Assembly: GCF_001399455.2 (NCBI RefSeq)
Contig: NZ_LLEI02000090.1
Span: 62,001-126,000 of the forward strand
Reading direction: 5' to 3'
DNA from: Vibrio bivalvicida
Lineage (GTDB): Bacteria; Pseudomonadota; Gammaproteobacteria; Enterobacterales; Vibrionaceae
Length of the DNA stretch: 64,000 bases
Part shown: positions 40,590-49,454 of the stretch, one piece after another
How positions within the stretch are numbered: the stretch's first letter is position 1
Layout: the number at the start of each line of letters is the position of its first letter
Translations under genes and position numbers: made by a program
The notes under the pieces: generated by a model
Database searches by the model: none
What the model was told of the DNA's origin: nothing
What the model saw: the letters and a program-made list of their open reading frames with translations, nothing else

Positions 40590-40922
40590 TTATTGAGGAA
40601 TTTCATCGCCTTGAGGGGCTGGAATTTCACTCGCATCGTCAGCTTGCTGGATAACTTGACCTTGAGATGGGTCTACCCATTGTGACTCAGTTTTATGCGT
40701 AGACATATTACCAAGCACTAAGCTAAGGATGAAAAATACTGTTGCAAAAATTGCAGTCATTCGGGTTAGGAAGTTACCTGAGCCGCTTGCGCCAAACACT
40801 GTGTTTGATGCGCCTGCACCGAATGAGGCTCCCATATCTGCGCCTTTACCTTGTTGAATCAGCACTAGGCCGATTACACCAACCGCTGCCAACAGGTAAA
40901 TCACAAGTAGAACTGTAAACAT
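40590..40922 (-). CDS. secG: Preprotein translocase subunit SecG
   Basis: SecG is the auxiliary membrane subunit of the SecYEG channel. I start at the ATG at 40922 ([20 protein letters not shown]), which has the AGGTGG site upstream; a GTG three codons earlier is less well placed. The 110-residue protein has two membrane helices joined by the conserved cytosolic loop [18 protein letters not shown], and a hydrophilic C-tail. tRNA-Leu follows 31 nt downstream, so tRNAs and secG may share a transcript. Confidence 0.94.
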   Translation of the reverse strand: MFTVLLVIYLLAAVGVIGLVLIQQGKGADMGASFGAGASNTVFGASGSGNFLTRMTAIFATVFFILSLVLGNMSTHKTESQWVDPSQGQVIQQADDASEIPAPQGDEIPQ

Positions 40923-41145
40923 GATTTCCACCTATGTTCCAAATTGTTGAGCCAGCGCCGCTCGAAAACTCTTTGAAAGAAATTTTGAACAAGGCTAGCG
41001 ACCTCCTTATCGAAGGCCGAGCAATACTAGCGAAAGCCGATTACGCTGACAAGTAGATTTTTTCAAAAAGGTACATGTTGAGAGCTAAACGGTCAAAAAA
41101 AGGACAAAAGCACACATTAAGCGCTTTGTATTGACCCAATTCAAA

Positions 41146-41649
41146 TTAAAGCTCTGAAAATTCAGGACAGTACTCGATTAGGCCAGAGCGATGGTCAAAC
41201 TCGCCTTCAACCAATGACAGGACTTGAAATGCACCTTGCGGAACATCCCATTGACAACGCATTTGGCGTTTTTCACTATCGATAAAACCAAAACGGCTAT
41301 AATAAGCAGGGTTACCTAAGACAACACAGGCTGGGTAACCAAACTCGCGTAAAGAAGATAACCCTTCCTTAACCATCTCAGCAGCTAAACCTTGATTACG
41401 ATACTTTTCTTCGACCGCTAATGGTGCTAAACCTTGCCAATTCAAATCGCTGCCTTCTAGCGTAACCGGGCTAAATAATACATAGCCAACCACTACACCT
41501 TCATCGTTACAGGCAACTAATGACAAGGTGCGGCGACTATTTTCTCTTAGCTTCATGACTAAATTAGCTTCAGCCTCTGTTTCAAACGTCGATTTTAGCA
41601 ATCGATCAATGGCAAGTATATCTGCCGGCGCTTCAGTTCGAATAAGCAT
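41146..41649 (-). CDS. GNAT family N-acetyltransferase (YhbS-like)
   Basis: A 167-residue acetyltransferase of the GNAT superfamily. It has the acetyl-CoA binding segment LAVEEKYRNQGLAAEMVKEGL (the Q/R-x-x-G-x-G/A type loop) and a C-terminal VVLGNPAYYSRFGF strand-loop found in YhbS-like members. It overlaps the 3' end of ubiT by 17 nt, as yhbS accompanies yhbT in E. coli. The substrate is unknown. Confidence 0.85.
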   Translation of the reverse strand: MLIRTEAPADILAIDRLLKSTFETEAEANLVMKLRENSRRTLSLVACNDEGVVVGYVLFSPVTLEGSDLNWQGLAPLAVEEKYRNQGLAAEMVKEGLSSLREFGYPACVVLGNPAYYSRFGFIDSEKRQMRCQWDVPQGAFQVLSLVEGEFDHRSGLIEYCPEFSEL

Positions 41650-42160
41650 TTATAACCTCTTTATGTGTTGCAGGCGATTGTAAGCCTTTTTGCACAAAAT
41701 CGGCTAGCTGATTTAACAAGGTTTGCAGAGGCTTTGGCAAAGATTCTAGATCAACACTATCCATAAGGTTCTTAACCTCAAGTCCCAGCTCAGTGTCCCC
41801 TTCAATCGTTAGACGACGTTGAAAGAATAAGGTGTCTGGATCTTCTTTGCGTCCTGCGATGAGCACCAAGTCGTTAAGACAACCACTAAACAAAACATCT
41901 TCTTGTACTGCTTTGTCTGCAACGACAATTTGTTCGTTTTCATAACTAATTAGCCAACTCAATTGCAGATCTTTTACTTCAACTCTTAACCACTTACCTT
42001 CTAGGAATTCGAAGTCACCGTCTTCAAGTGCTTCTTTAAACACAGTTTTAAGCCCTTCAAGCAAGGCTTTTTTTTGTACAACCTGAGGCAAGAAGTGGAC
42101 TGGAGATCGCAAAATTGATGCTGCATTTTGCACTAGTTGAGTGCGTATCTTGTTAATCAC
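41633..42160 (-). CDS. ubiT: Ubiquinone anaerobic biosynthesis accessory factor UbiT
   Basis: UbiT is an SCP2-domain lipid-binding protein needed for oxygen-independent ubiquinone synthesis. The 175-residue product uses a GTG start at 42160. It matches the SCP2 pattern: LEGKWLRVEVKDLQLSWLISYENEQI, then ADVLFSG-type VQEDVLFSGCLNDLVLIAGRKEDPDTLFFQRRLTIEGDTELGLEVKNLMD. ubiU and ubiV lie 2.3 kb away on the other strand, with a GGDEF-EAL gene between. A YhbS-type acetyltransferase overlaps its end. Confidence 0.9.
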   Translation of the reverse strand: MINKIRTQLVQNAASILRSPVHFLPQVVQKKALLEGLKTVFKEALEDGDFEFLEGKWLRVEVKDLQLSWLISYENEQIVVADKAVQEDVLFSGCLNDLVLIAGRKEDPDTLFFQRRLTIEGDTELGLEVKNLMDSVDLESLPKPLQTLLNQLADFVQKGLQSPATHKEVINAYSN

Positions 42161-42355
42161 GCGAGATATCCGTTACTTTGTTAGCTAGAATCACTCATCA
42201 TAGAGGATGTTTGACTAGGCATTCCTGTCATTTATCAAAGAATCTGCGCTAAGCCTTAACTCTTTAAACTCTGCGCAAGGACAGTTATAGTTAACACATC
42301 ACTCACATTCGCTCCCTAGTGGATAATTTGCTCTTTGGAGAGTCGGAAAAACTTG

Positions 42356-44395
42356 ATGCTATCGCAACAAATTCAGCACTGGTTTACAAAAATCACGGCC
42401 AACAGTCCGTTTTTTTTCGCCATTTTGGATAACCAGCATAACTATGCCATGGTTAATGGCCGCTATTGCGATATCGCAGGGCTAACTCCAACTGAACTGA
42501 TTGGTATGTGCGATAGTCAAATCATGGGTCAGCAGTTTTATGAGCACCTTAAGCCTTATTATCAACGGGCATTCAAAGGTGAGTCCATAGAAGCAGAGAT
42601 GACTATGGGCGATCTCGATTTAGAGACAAGCCTACACTTCAACCTGTCTCCAATTGAAACCGAAGGCAAAGTAGAGCATGTCATCTTCCACGCGCTTGAT
42701 ACCTCCGAAAAACAAATCTTAATTCGTTCACTTGAAGAGTCAGAAGGAAAGTTTTCCAAGCTCACGTCACTTTTACCTGAGGGCATTTTTTTAGTCGAGG
42801 ATGACTGCATTCTTTCCGCGAACCCTGCAGCTCTAAGATTATTGGGATTCAATTCTATCCAAGATGTGCTGGGCGAAAGCTTATCGCGTCTGTTTGTTGA
42901 TGAAAAAACTAAGACCGTTTTTTCTAAATCATTCTCCAATATGCTTGGGGAAACCCCGCTGACCTGTTTAACCAGTCCTCGTTGTGGCTTTGAACGCAAA
43001 GTTCACTTACAGGCTGATGCAGCGATGATTCTTGGCAGTGACTCACAACTCATTCTGATTCAAGATGCAGAATCAACACCCACCGCACTTACTACCAGCA
43101 AACAAGACGATATTCATCTCGATTCGCTAACAGGCCTGTACAACCGATTTGGCTTTACCAAACGTTTAGAGCAGTTGATCCACAACGAAACGCCGTTAAT
43201 CATGCTCTACCTCGATATTGACAACTTCAAGAATATCAATGACTCGCTGGGCCATCACATTGGCGACAAAGTGATCAAAGAAGTTTCTTCACGCTTAAAA
43301 CGCTTGTTACCTCAACAAGCAGTATTGGGCCATTTAGGTGGTGACGAATTTGGGATAATCCTACCTGAACCAGAGAATAATCGTATGGCAGAAATGCTAT
43401 CCGAACGGATTATTTCTCTTATTAATCAGCCATTTGATTTACACCATTTTAGTAAGCGCCTCGCCTGCTCTATCGGTAGTGTCGCTTATCCAGGTGACGG
43501 TAATGATGCACGAATCTTACTACAAAATGCTGACACAGCCATGTATGAAGCAAAAGATCGCGGTCGTAACCGTCTGATTAAATTCAATGATCAGATGAAC
43601 AAAGAAGCGCGGATGCGTTTATGGCTCGAGATCGAGCTACAAAAAGCGCTTCAGCAAAACGGTTTAGAGGTTTGGTATCAGCCGAAAGTTAACGCACGCG
43701 ATTTCAGCATTAACGGAGCTGAAGCACTGATCCGTTGGAAACACCCGGTAGAAGGCTATATCAGCCCAGGGGCATTTATTCCTGTTGCTGAACGAGCCGG
43801 GTTAATCGAACATCTTGGGCGCGTTGTGATGCGCGAAGTTTTTAGTACGGTTAAGCGTTGGAAACTCCAAGGTATTTTACCTGGCCGTGTGGCAATCAAC
43901 TTGTCTCCTGAACAATTTGGTAACCCAAAGCTCATCGACTATATGGAAAAACTGCTACGCACCACTGAACTTGACCCGAGTAGCATCACTTTCGAACTGA
44001 CAGAAAGTGCGGTCATGAGCGACAGTGAGCACACGCTACAAATGCTCAATGCCATTAAGAAGCTTGGATTTGCGCTATCGATCGATGACTTTGGTACTGG
44101 TTACTCATCACTCTCTTATTTAGCTCGATTTCCCATCGACGAGCTTAAAATTGATCGCGCCTTTATCTCTGATATCGATACACTGCCAAAACAAATTACC
44201 GTGATAGAAAACATCATCAACCTTGGTAAGTCGCTTGATTTAACTGTAGTTGCAGAAGGTGTTGAAACTCAGCAACAAGCGACTCTTCTGTCTAACCTCA
44301 ACTGTCACTCTATTCAAGGCTTTCATTTCTACCGTCCACAGCCAAGGCAAGAAGTGGAAGAACTGTTTGCACAAAACCGTCGCCACAAAAACTAA
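42356..44395 (+). CDS. PAS-GGDEF-EAL c-di-GMP signalling protein
   Basis: A cytoplasmic 679-residue hybrid. I start at the ATG at 42356; an in-frame TTG at 42335 is possible. It has two PAS-like domains (about 10-120 and 125-230). The GGDEF domain has an intact GGDEF motif but no RxxD inhibition site five residues before it. The EAL domain has catalytic motifs EALIRW, ELTESAV, IDDFGTGYSSLSYL, KIDRAFI and VAEGVET. All metal-binding residues look intact, so phosphodiesterase activity is likely. A V. cholerae protein with this place and domain plan is RocS; orthology is from memory. It diverges from ubiT. Confidence 0.85.
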   Translation: MLSQQIQHWFTKITANSPFFFAILDNQHNYAMVNGRYCDIAGLTPTELIGMCDSQIMGQQFYEHLKPYYQRAFKGESIEAEMTMGDLDLETSLHFNLSPIETEGKVEHVIFHALDTSEKQILIRSLEESEGKFSKLTSLLPEGIFLVEDDCILSANPAALRLLGFNSIQDVLGESLSRLFVDEKTKTVFSKSFSNMLGETPLTCLTSPRCGFERKVHLQADAAMILGSDSQLILIQDAESTPTALTTSKQDDIHLDSLTGLYNRFGFTKRLEQLIHNETPLIMLYLDIDNFKNINDSLGHHIGDKVIKEVSSRLKRLLPQQAVLGHLGGDEFGIILPEPENNRMAEMLSERIISLINQPFDLHHFSKRLACSIGSVAYPGDGNDARILLQNADTAMYEAKDRGRNRLIKFNDQMNKEARMRLWLEIELQKALQQNGLEVWYQPKVNARDFSINGAEALIRWKHPVEGYISPGAFIPVAERAGLIEHLGRVVMREVFSTVKRWKLQGILPGRVAINLSPEQFGNPKLIDYMEKLLRTTELDPSSITFELTESAVMSDSEHTLQMLNAIKKLGFALSIDDFGTGYSSLSYLARFPIDELKIDRAFISDIDTLPKQITVIENIINLGKSLDLTVVAEGVETQQQATLLSNLNCHSIQGFHFYRPQPRQEVEELFAQNRRHKN

Positions 44396-44432
44396 CTCTA
44401 AGTGATTATTTAACTTAGAAACTCACTCAAAC

Positions 44433-44446
44433 CTGCTGTATATCAA
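44433..44446 (+). promoter_or_regulatory. Candidate FNR-type site upstream of ubiU
   Basis: CTGCT-GTAT-ATCAA matches 8 of 10 specified bases of the FNR consensus TTGAT-N4-ATCAA and lies about 67 nt before the ubiU start. FNR control of ubiUV is known in E. coli. The match is imperfect, so this is tentative. Confidence 0.35.
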
Positions 44447-44512
44447 ATTTGCCGTTCATATTTCTTCATAAAATGCTCAACAAATTCAGAATAGACAGTC
44501 ATGGTGCGAGCA

Positions 44513-45526
44513 ATGGAACTCCTATGCCCAGCAGGCAATTTGCCTGCCTTAAAAACGGCAATTGATTGTGGTGCTGACGCGGTATATATCGGTTTTAAAG
44601 ATGATACTAACGCCCGCCACTTTGCAGGTTTGAACTTTACTGGTAAGAAACTCGAAAAAGCCGTTCAATATGTCCACGCTAACAACAAAAAAATCCACGT
44701 TGCGCTAAACACCTTCGCCCATCCTAATGGTTTTGAACGTTGGACTGAAGCCGTAGACCGAGCAGCAGATAACGGGGTTGATGCATTAATTGTTGCTGAT
44801 ATCGCAGTGTTAGAATACGCAGCACAGAAATATCCACACCTCGAACTTCACCTATCCGTACAAGCCTCTGCCACTAACGTCGCGGCCATTGATTTCTACA
44901 AACAGAACTTTAACGTCAAGCGAGTGGTATTACCGCGTGTACTTTCTATTCATCAGGTTAAGCAGCTATCGCGCAATATCACCAGTGATGTAGAACTAGA
45001 AGTGTTTGCTTTTGGTAGTCTATGCATTATGTCTGAAGGTCGCTGTTACCTTTCTTCCTATATGACAGGTGAATCGCCAAATACAGTTGGTGCTTGCTCA
45101 CCTGCCAAATATGTTCGCTGGCAAGAAACCAACCAGGGTCTAGAATCACGCCTCAACGACATCCTGATTGATCGTTATAGCGATGGTGAAAATGCGGGTT
45201 ACCCTACATTATGTAAAGGGCGCTTTATTGCCGATTTACAGCAACAGACCAAGGCATATCACGCACTCGAAGAACCTACCAGTTTAAACACACTTTCTAT
45301 GCTTCCCGATCTTTTCGCAGCCAATGTCGCGTCAGTAAAAATAGAAGGCCGCCAGCGTAGCCCTGCCTATGTAGAACAAGTTACTCGTACATGGCGTGCT
45401 GCTATCGACCGATACTTAGCCAACCCAGACAACTATCAAGTTGAGCCGAGCTGGGATTCCGCACTGTCAAACGTGTCAGAAGGTACACAAACTACACTTG
45501 GTGCTTACCACCGTAAATGGCAGTAG
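44513..45526 (+). CDS. ubiU: Oxygen-independent ubiquinone hydroxylase subunit UbiU
   Basis: UbiU forms a complex with UbiV that hydroxylates the ubiquinone ring without oxygen. I choose the ATG at 44513 ([16 protein letters not shown]), matching the E. coli start; an ATG four codons upstream is possible and neither has a strong ribosome site. The 337-residue U32-peptidase-family protein keeps four cysteines for the 4Fe-4S cluster: Cys171, Cys178, Cys195 and Cys234, in the same spacing as E. coli Cys169/176/193/232. ubiV follows 34 nt downstream. Confidence 0.93.
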   Translation: MELLCPAGNLPALKTAIDCGADAVYIGFKDDTNARHFAGLNFTGKKLEKAVQYVHANNKKIHVALNTFAHPNGFERWTEAVDRAADNGVDALIVADIAVLEYAAQKYPHLELHLSVQASATNVAAIDFYKQNFNVKRVVLPRVLSIHQVKQLSRNITSDVELEVFAFGSLCIMSEGRCYLSSYMTGESPNTVGACSPAKYVRWQETNQGLESRLNDILIDRYSDGENAGYPTLCKGRFIADLQQQTKAYHALEEPTSLNTLSMLPDLFAANVASVKIEGRQRSPAYVEQVTRTWRAAIDRYLANPDNYQVEPSWDSALSNVSEGTQTTLGAYHRKWQ

Positions 45527-45560
45527 AGCTTTACTTGTAGAAATAACAATGGAAAACAAC

Positions 45561-46439
45561 ATGAAATACGCACTTGGTCCACTGCTTTACTTCTGGCCAA
45601 AACAAGATGTAGATGCGTTTTATGAGCAAGCGAAAACCAGCTCGGCAGATATCATCTATCTTGGTGAGAGTGTCTGCTCAAAACGTCGTGAGATGAAACC
45701 AGCGCACTGGTTTGATATCGCTAAAGAACTCAGCAGTGCAGGTAAACAAGTAGTGCTTTCCACGATGGCGCTACTCGAAGCACCGAGTGAAGTTAACGTG
45801 ATGAAGAAGTACATCGACAATGGTGAATTCGCCATTGAAGCCAACGATGTTTCTGCGATTCAACTTGCCTCTGAGCACAAAGTTCCTTTCGTTGTGGGCC
45901 CAGCAGTCAATACCTACAATGCGCACACCTTGAACCTGTTCTTGAAACAAGGTATGACTCGTTGGTGTATGCCGGTAGAGCTTTCACGAGAGTGGTTGGG
46001 AAAAGTACTGAACCAATGTGATGAGATTGGTATTAAAGGCAAGTTTGAAGTCGAGGTATTCAGCCATGGTTATCTACCCCTAGCATACTCTGCACGCTGC
46101 TTCACTGCCCGTGCAGAAAATAAAGCTAAGGATGACTGCGAGACCTGCTGTATTAAGTATCCGACTGGCATTCAAGTCAGCAGTCAGGAAGGACAAGAAG
46201 TATTTAACCTCAACGGTATCCAGACTCAGTCCGGCTACTGCTATAACCTTATCAACGACCTACCAAGTATGCAGGGGTTGGTCGATGTTGTCCGTTTAAG
46301 TCCACTCGGTATTGATACCTTCTCACAAGTAGATAAATTCCGAGCGAACGAATACGGCAACAACCCAGGTAAAATAGAAAGCCGACAATGTAATGGCTAT
46401 TGGCACCAATTGGCTGGCTTAGAAGTCAAAATTGTCTAA
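45561..46439 (+). CDS. ubiV: Oxygen-independent ubiquinone hydroxylase subunit UbiV
   Basis: UbiV is the second iron-sulfur subunit of the anaerobic ubiquinone hydroxylase. I start at the ATG at 45561 ([14 protein letters not shown]), which agrees with E. coli UbiV; an ATG four codons earlier (45549) is in frame. The 292-residue protein keeps the cluster cysteines: Cys39 (ESVCSKRR) and the group in [26 protein letters not shown]. It forms an operon with ubiU. A hairpin terminator shared with the convergent MATE gene follows. Confidence 0.93.
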   Translation: MKYALGPLLYFWPKQDVDAFYEQAKTSSADIIYLGESVCSKRREMKPAHWFDIAKELSSAGKQVVLSTMALLEAPSEVNVMKKYIDNGEFAIEANDVSAIQLASEHKVPFVVGPAVNTYNAHTLNLFLKQGMTRWCMPVELSREWLGKVLNQCDEIGIKGKFEVEVFSHGYLPLAYSARCFTARAENKAKDDCETCCIKYPTGIQVSSQEGQEVFNLNGIQTQSGYCYNLINDLPSMQGLVDVVRLSPLGIDTFSQVDKFRANEYGNNPGKIESRQCNGYWHQLAGLEVKIV

Positions 46440-46461
46440 TTCGCCTCTACGATTGAAAACA

Positions 46462-46495
46462 ATAAAGGGCTCAATAGAGCCCTTTATCATTTTAT
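46462..46495. terminator. Bidirectional terminator between ubiV and the MATE gene
   Basis: An 11 bp stem ATAAAGGGCTC/GAGCCCTTTAT with a 4-nt loop (46462-46472 with 46477-46487). The T tract is interrupted (TTTATCATTTTAT), so efficiency may be moderate. Confidence 0.7.
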
Positions 46496-47829
46496 GCCAC
46501 CGCTTGTTGTAGTTGTAACTCTCTAAACTGGCGTAAATCTTTCAGCAACAGAATGATGACAACGATACTCAAAGCGATATTCGAAAGCGGGTAGGCAACC
46601 CATATCCCCGGCACACCGAAGAACTTTGGCATCACATACAAGAACGGGAGTTGAACGAGCATATTGCCTATAGTGACAAAAAGCGCCTTACTGCCTTTAT
46701 TAATCGCTTGGTAGTAAGCTCCCGCCACCACTAAAAAACCGTCCAGCGCCAAAGCAAACATGTGTAGGCGAATCCCCAATACCGTATACTCCACTAACTG
46801 AGTATTGCCTTTGTTGAACACAGACACAAATTGCGTCGGGAACAAGTTGAGCAGTATGACGAATACCACACCAACAGACACTGCACTATACATTGCCACT
46901 TTCAACAGTTTACGAATGTTCTCTTGATTACGAGCACCATGGTTATAGCTCACGAGTGGCTGCATACCATTCGCAATCCCTTCCGCTGTTAAGTAATAAA
47001 CCGTGACGATATACCCCAGAATCGCATAAGCACCAATCATCAACTGATCACCGTACTGTGAGAACAGAGCATTGTGCAGTGCAACCATCATTGAACCATA
47101 TGCGTACATAAAGAAGCTTGACGTACCGATGGCAAAAATCTGTGGGATCACAGCGAACTTCAATCTCAACTCTCTCCAACGCAGACGCAGCTTGGCTTTT
47201 GCTGAGAAGAAGTAAAATAAACCTAATCCTGTTACCACCAGTTGTGCAATCGCAGTAGCCAATGCAGCTCCCGTTAGCTCCCACTCAAACCAAGCAATAA
47301 ACAGGTAATCAAGCACGATGTTAATCAACGCGCCGATCACCATCAAGATTGTGGCAAGGTTTGGGCTATCGTCATTACGAAGCAAAAATGGCATGGCAAT
47401 CGAACCTAGTGTGAACGCACACGCGCCGATCAAGATATGAAGGTACTGAATACCGAGATCAAATACGCGCCCTTCTGCCCCCTGCCAATAAAGAAAATCT
47501 TCAGCGAAGAAGAATAAGACCCCTGATACGATTGGAGTTAAAGCCAATAACAAGACTAAGCCAGTCGCTAATATCTGCTTTGCACCTTGCGTATCTTGCT
47601 CGCCTTGACGAATGGAAACTAACGCCCCCGTACCAACGCCCACCAGCATACCAATGCCGAGAATTGAGCCAATCACAGGCCACGCAATATTGATCCCAGC
47701 CAACCCATCAGCACCTACATATCGACCGATAAAAATTCCATCTACCACTTGATATAAACCGTTGACCAGCATTGCTGCCACAGTTGGGATAGTGTATTTC
47801 CAAAACTGTTTATAAATAGATGTTTGCAT
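46492..47829 (-). CDS. MATE family efflux transporter
   Basis: A 445-residue integral membrane protein with about twelve hydrophobic segments and the two-lobed MATE pattern: an N-terminal lobe with VDGIFIGRYVGADGLAGINIAWPV, a repeat at SNIALSIVVI. It would export cationic drugs or metabolites in exchange for Na+ or H+; the substrate cannot be read from sequence. It is the second gene after a MarR regulator and has its own copy of the palindromic operator 13-31 nt upstream. An AGAGAAAC site precedes the ATG. Confidence 0.9.
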   Translation of the reverse strand: MQTSIYKQFWKYTIPTVAAMLVNGLYQVVDGIFIGRYVGADGLAGINIAWPVIGSILGIGMLVGVGTGALVSIRQGEQDTQGAKQILATGLVLLLALTPIVSGVLFFFAEDFLYWQGAEGRVFDLGIQYLHILIGACAFTLGSIAMPFLLRNDDSPNLATILMVIGALINIVLDYLFIAWFEWELTGAALATAIAQLVVTGLGLFYFFSAKAKLRLRWRELRLKFAVIPQIFAIGTSSFFMYAYGSMMVALHNALFSQYGDQLMIGAYAILGYIVTVYYLTAEGIANGMQPLVSYNHGARNQENIRKLLKVAMYSAVSVGVVFVILLNLFPTQFVSVFNKGNTQLVEYTVLGIRLHMFALALDGFLVVAGAYYQAINKGSKALFVTIGNMLVQLPFLYVMPKFFGVPGIWVAYPLSNIALSIVVIILLLKDLRQFRELQLQQAVA

Positions 47830-47841
47830 GTTTCTCTGCTC

Positions 47842-47860
47842 TAGTTAGCAAGGCTAACTA
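47842..47860 (-). promoter_or_regulatory. Palindromic operator upstream of the MATE gene
   Basis: TAGTTAGC-AAG-GCTAACTA, perfect 8 bp arms around a 3-nt centre. It has the same arms as the site upstream of the marR gene. It lies between the marR stop and the MATE start, so the regulator probably binds both places. Confidence 0.75.
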
Positions 47861-47874
47861 AATAGTTAAATGTA

Positions 47875-48297
47875 TTACGACAGTGTTTTGTTTAACAGGC
47901 TAACTAGCTGTGTCGCTTCTTGTTCGGACAACTTTGCGTTCATCGTTTCTGCAACTTCTTTATAGACGACGTTTTCTAACGACATTGCTTTAATCGCACT
48001 TTCTGTTAGTACTACTTTCTTGGCACGAGCATCTTCATTGCACAAGATTCGTTTAACGAGTCCTTTTTTCTCGAGCCGCACGACCATATTTGAAGCAGAA
48101 GGCTTAGTCACTTTCATTTCATCGGCTAAGTCCGTGATACGAACTCCTTCAGGAAAGGCTTGGACTACTCGTAAGTAATCAAACTCATTAAAGCTCAACA
48201 GCGATAAGGGGTCTTCTTTCGCATAGACACGCCAAGCCTTAGAGCAAAAGCGCTCAAGCTCTATCAAACTAGTTTCCAAACTCATCGCCAAAACCAT
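47875..48297 (-). CDS. MarR family transcriptional regulator
   Basis: A 140-residue winged-helix regulator of the MarR type. It has the recognition region VRITDLADEMKVTKPSASNMVVRLEKKGLVKRI and wing residues CNEDARAKKVVLTESA. An in-frame ATG four codons in (48285) is an alternative start. The gene is followed by a MATE exporter on the same strand, 45 nt apart. A perfect palindrome ends 2 bp before the ATG and overlaps a -10-like TATAGT, so autorepression is expected; ligands are unknown. Confidence 0.88.
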   Translation of the reverse strand: MVLAMSLETSLIELERFCSKAWRVYAKEDPLSLLSFNEFDYLRVVQAFPEGVRITDLADEMKVTKPSASNMVVRLEKKGLVKRILCNEDARAKKVVLTESAIKAMSLENVVYKEVAETMNAKLSEQEATQLVSLLNKTLS

Positions 48298-48298
48298 T

Positions 48299-48317
48299 TA
48301 GTTAGCCAAGCTAACTA
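48299..48317 (-). promoter_or_regulatory. Palindromic operator upstream of the marR gene
   Basis: TAGTTAGC-CAA-GCTAACTA, perfect 8 bp arms, overlapping a -10-like hexamer TATAGT on the minus strand. A repressor bound here would cover the transcription start. The matching site lies at 47842-47860. Confidence 0.8.
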
Positions 48318-48345
48318 TAGTACGCCATTTTTTTTAACAAGCAAT

Positions 48346-48371
48346 AAAAAAGCGCTGATACCAGCGCTTTT
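48346..48371 (-). terminator. Rho-independent terminator after nlpI
   Basis: AGCGCTG/CAGCGCT stem (48351-48357 with 48362-48368), 4-nt loop, with A/T runs on both sides. It ends the nlpI transcript leftward. Confidence 0.85.
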
Positions 48372-48390
48372 CTAATCTGAGTTAGATTTG

Positions 48391-49320
48391 CTAATCAAGC
48401 CGATTAGCGGCTTGTTGAGCTTTCGCTCTCGCAATCACTTGCGCTTGAAGGTCTTCATAGATATTTGTCAGCTCTAATATCGCGTAACGATGCTCAACAT
48501 ACTCAAATACATTAAATGAGATTGCGAGTCGATAAAAAGAGATTGCTTTGGCAATATCTCGTTCAGAGTCACCTTCTTGGTAGCGCTTGCCTAAGTAGAA
48601 ATAGGCTTCTGTTAAGTGCTGAGCAAGAACGACTTTATCACGTGTGCTCTCAACAATTGCTTTAAAGGCTTGTTTTTCAGACAGCTCACCTAAAGTCAGC
48701 GCGACCATGATCCAACCCCATTTATCATTGCGGTTTTGATAGCTCTGCTCTAGCTCTTGCTTCGCCATTTCAGGTGAGACTTTAGACTTGATGATATAGA
48801 GCCACAAAGCACTGAATGGGTCGCTTGAGTCTTGATCATACTGCTGTTGCATCTCTTCTAAAGCTAGATCAAAACGACCACCATAGTAGAGCGCAATGGC
48901 TCTGTTGCGAGCTGCATAGCTGTTATTCGGTGCAAGTTCTAAAGCAGAATCAAACGCATCATAGGCGGCATCAAAATTTCTCTTTTCGGTAAAGTAAACC
49001 CCAAGTAAGTTGAACAGATCTGCTTGAGCTGGGTAAATTGCAAGCGACTGTTCATAGTCTAATCTAGCAAGGTTTCTCAACCCAACGCTGTCGTAGTAAT
49101 TCCCTCTTTCATAGAGTATTTTAGCGCGCGTTTCGTTGGGTAAATCGGTTCGGCCAAGTAGTTGACTTAAACGTGCGATCTGAACCTCTTGTTGCAAGCT
49201 AGGTTGAAGTGCCTCGACCATTGGAGGTAGCACCCATTCAGCTTGTTGGTTCGATGTTGACACACAGCCTGCAGTTACTAATAGAGCAAGGCTAAGCGTT
49301 GCGGTTTGAAACCATTTCAC
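48391..49320 (-). CDS. nlpI: Lipoprotein NlpI (TPR adaptor)
   Basis: NlpI is an outer-membrane lipoprotein that recruits Prc protease and peptidoglycan hydrolases. The 309-residue precursor starts at a GTG (49320) with an AGGAG site. It has a lipobox VTAGC with Cys19, then TPR repeats (ERGNYYDSVGLRNLARLDYEQSL, LGVYFTEKRNFDAAYDAFDSAL, RNRAIALYYGGRFDLALEEM). It lies downstream of pnp, the usual position. Confidence 0.95.
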   Translation of the reverse strand: MKWFQTATLSLALLVTAGCVSTSNQQAEWVLPPMVEALQPSLQQEVQIARLSQLLGRTDLPNETRAKILYERGNYYDSVGLRNLARLDYEQSLAIYPAQADLFNLLGVYFTEKRNFDAAYDAFDSALELAPNNSYAARNRAIALYYGGRFDLALEEMQQQYDQDSSDPFSALWLYIIKSKVSPEMAKQELEQSYQNRNDKWGWIMVALTLGELSEKQAFKAIVESTRDKVVLAQHLTEAYFYLGKRYQEGDSERDIAKAISFYRLAISFNVFEYVEHRYAILELTNIYEDLQAQVIARAKAQQAANRLD

Positions 49321-49368
49321 AAATAAATACTCCTGTAGCTAAGTCTTCTACTTAGCGTCATCCGCATT

Positions 49369-49396
49369 AAAAAAGGGAGCGTAGTGCTCCCTTTAT
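49369..49396 (-). terminator. Rho-independent terminator after pnp
   Basis: GGGAGC/GCTCCC stem (49376-49381 with 49387-49392) with a 5-nt loop; the minus strand continues TTTTTT. It separates pnp from nlpI, though some read-through is known at this place in relatives. Confidence 0.85.
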
Positions 49397-49454
49397 AACA
49401 TGCTTTTAGCAAAATTGGCTAATTCACTGAACCAGCCAGTTTAATTGCTTTGCA

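Noticed and set aside
42225-42238. FNR-like site upstream of ubiT (CTGTC-ATTT-ATCAA)
   Set aside because: Only 7 of 10 specified bases match and one half-site is poor; too weak to list as a feature although FNR control of ubiT is known in E. coli.
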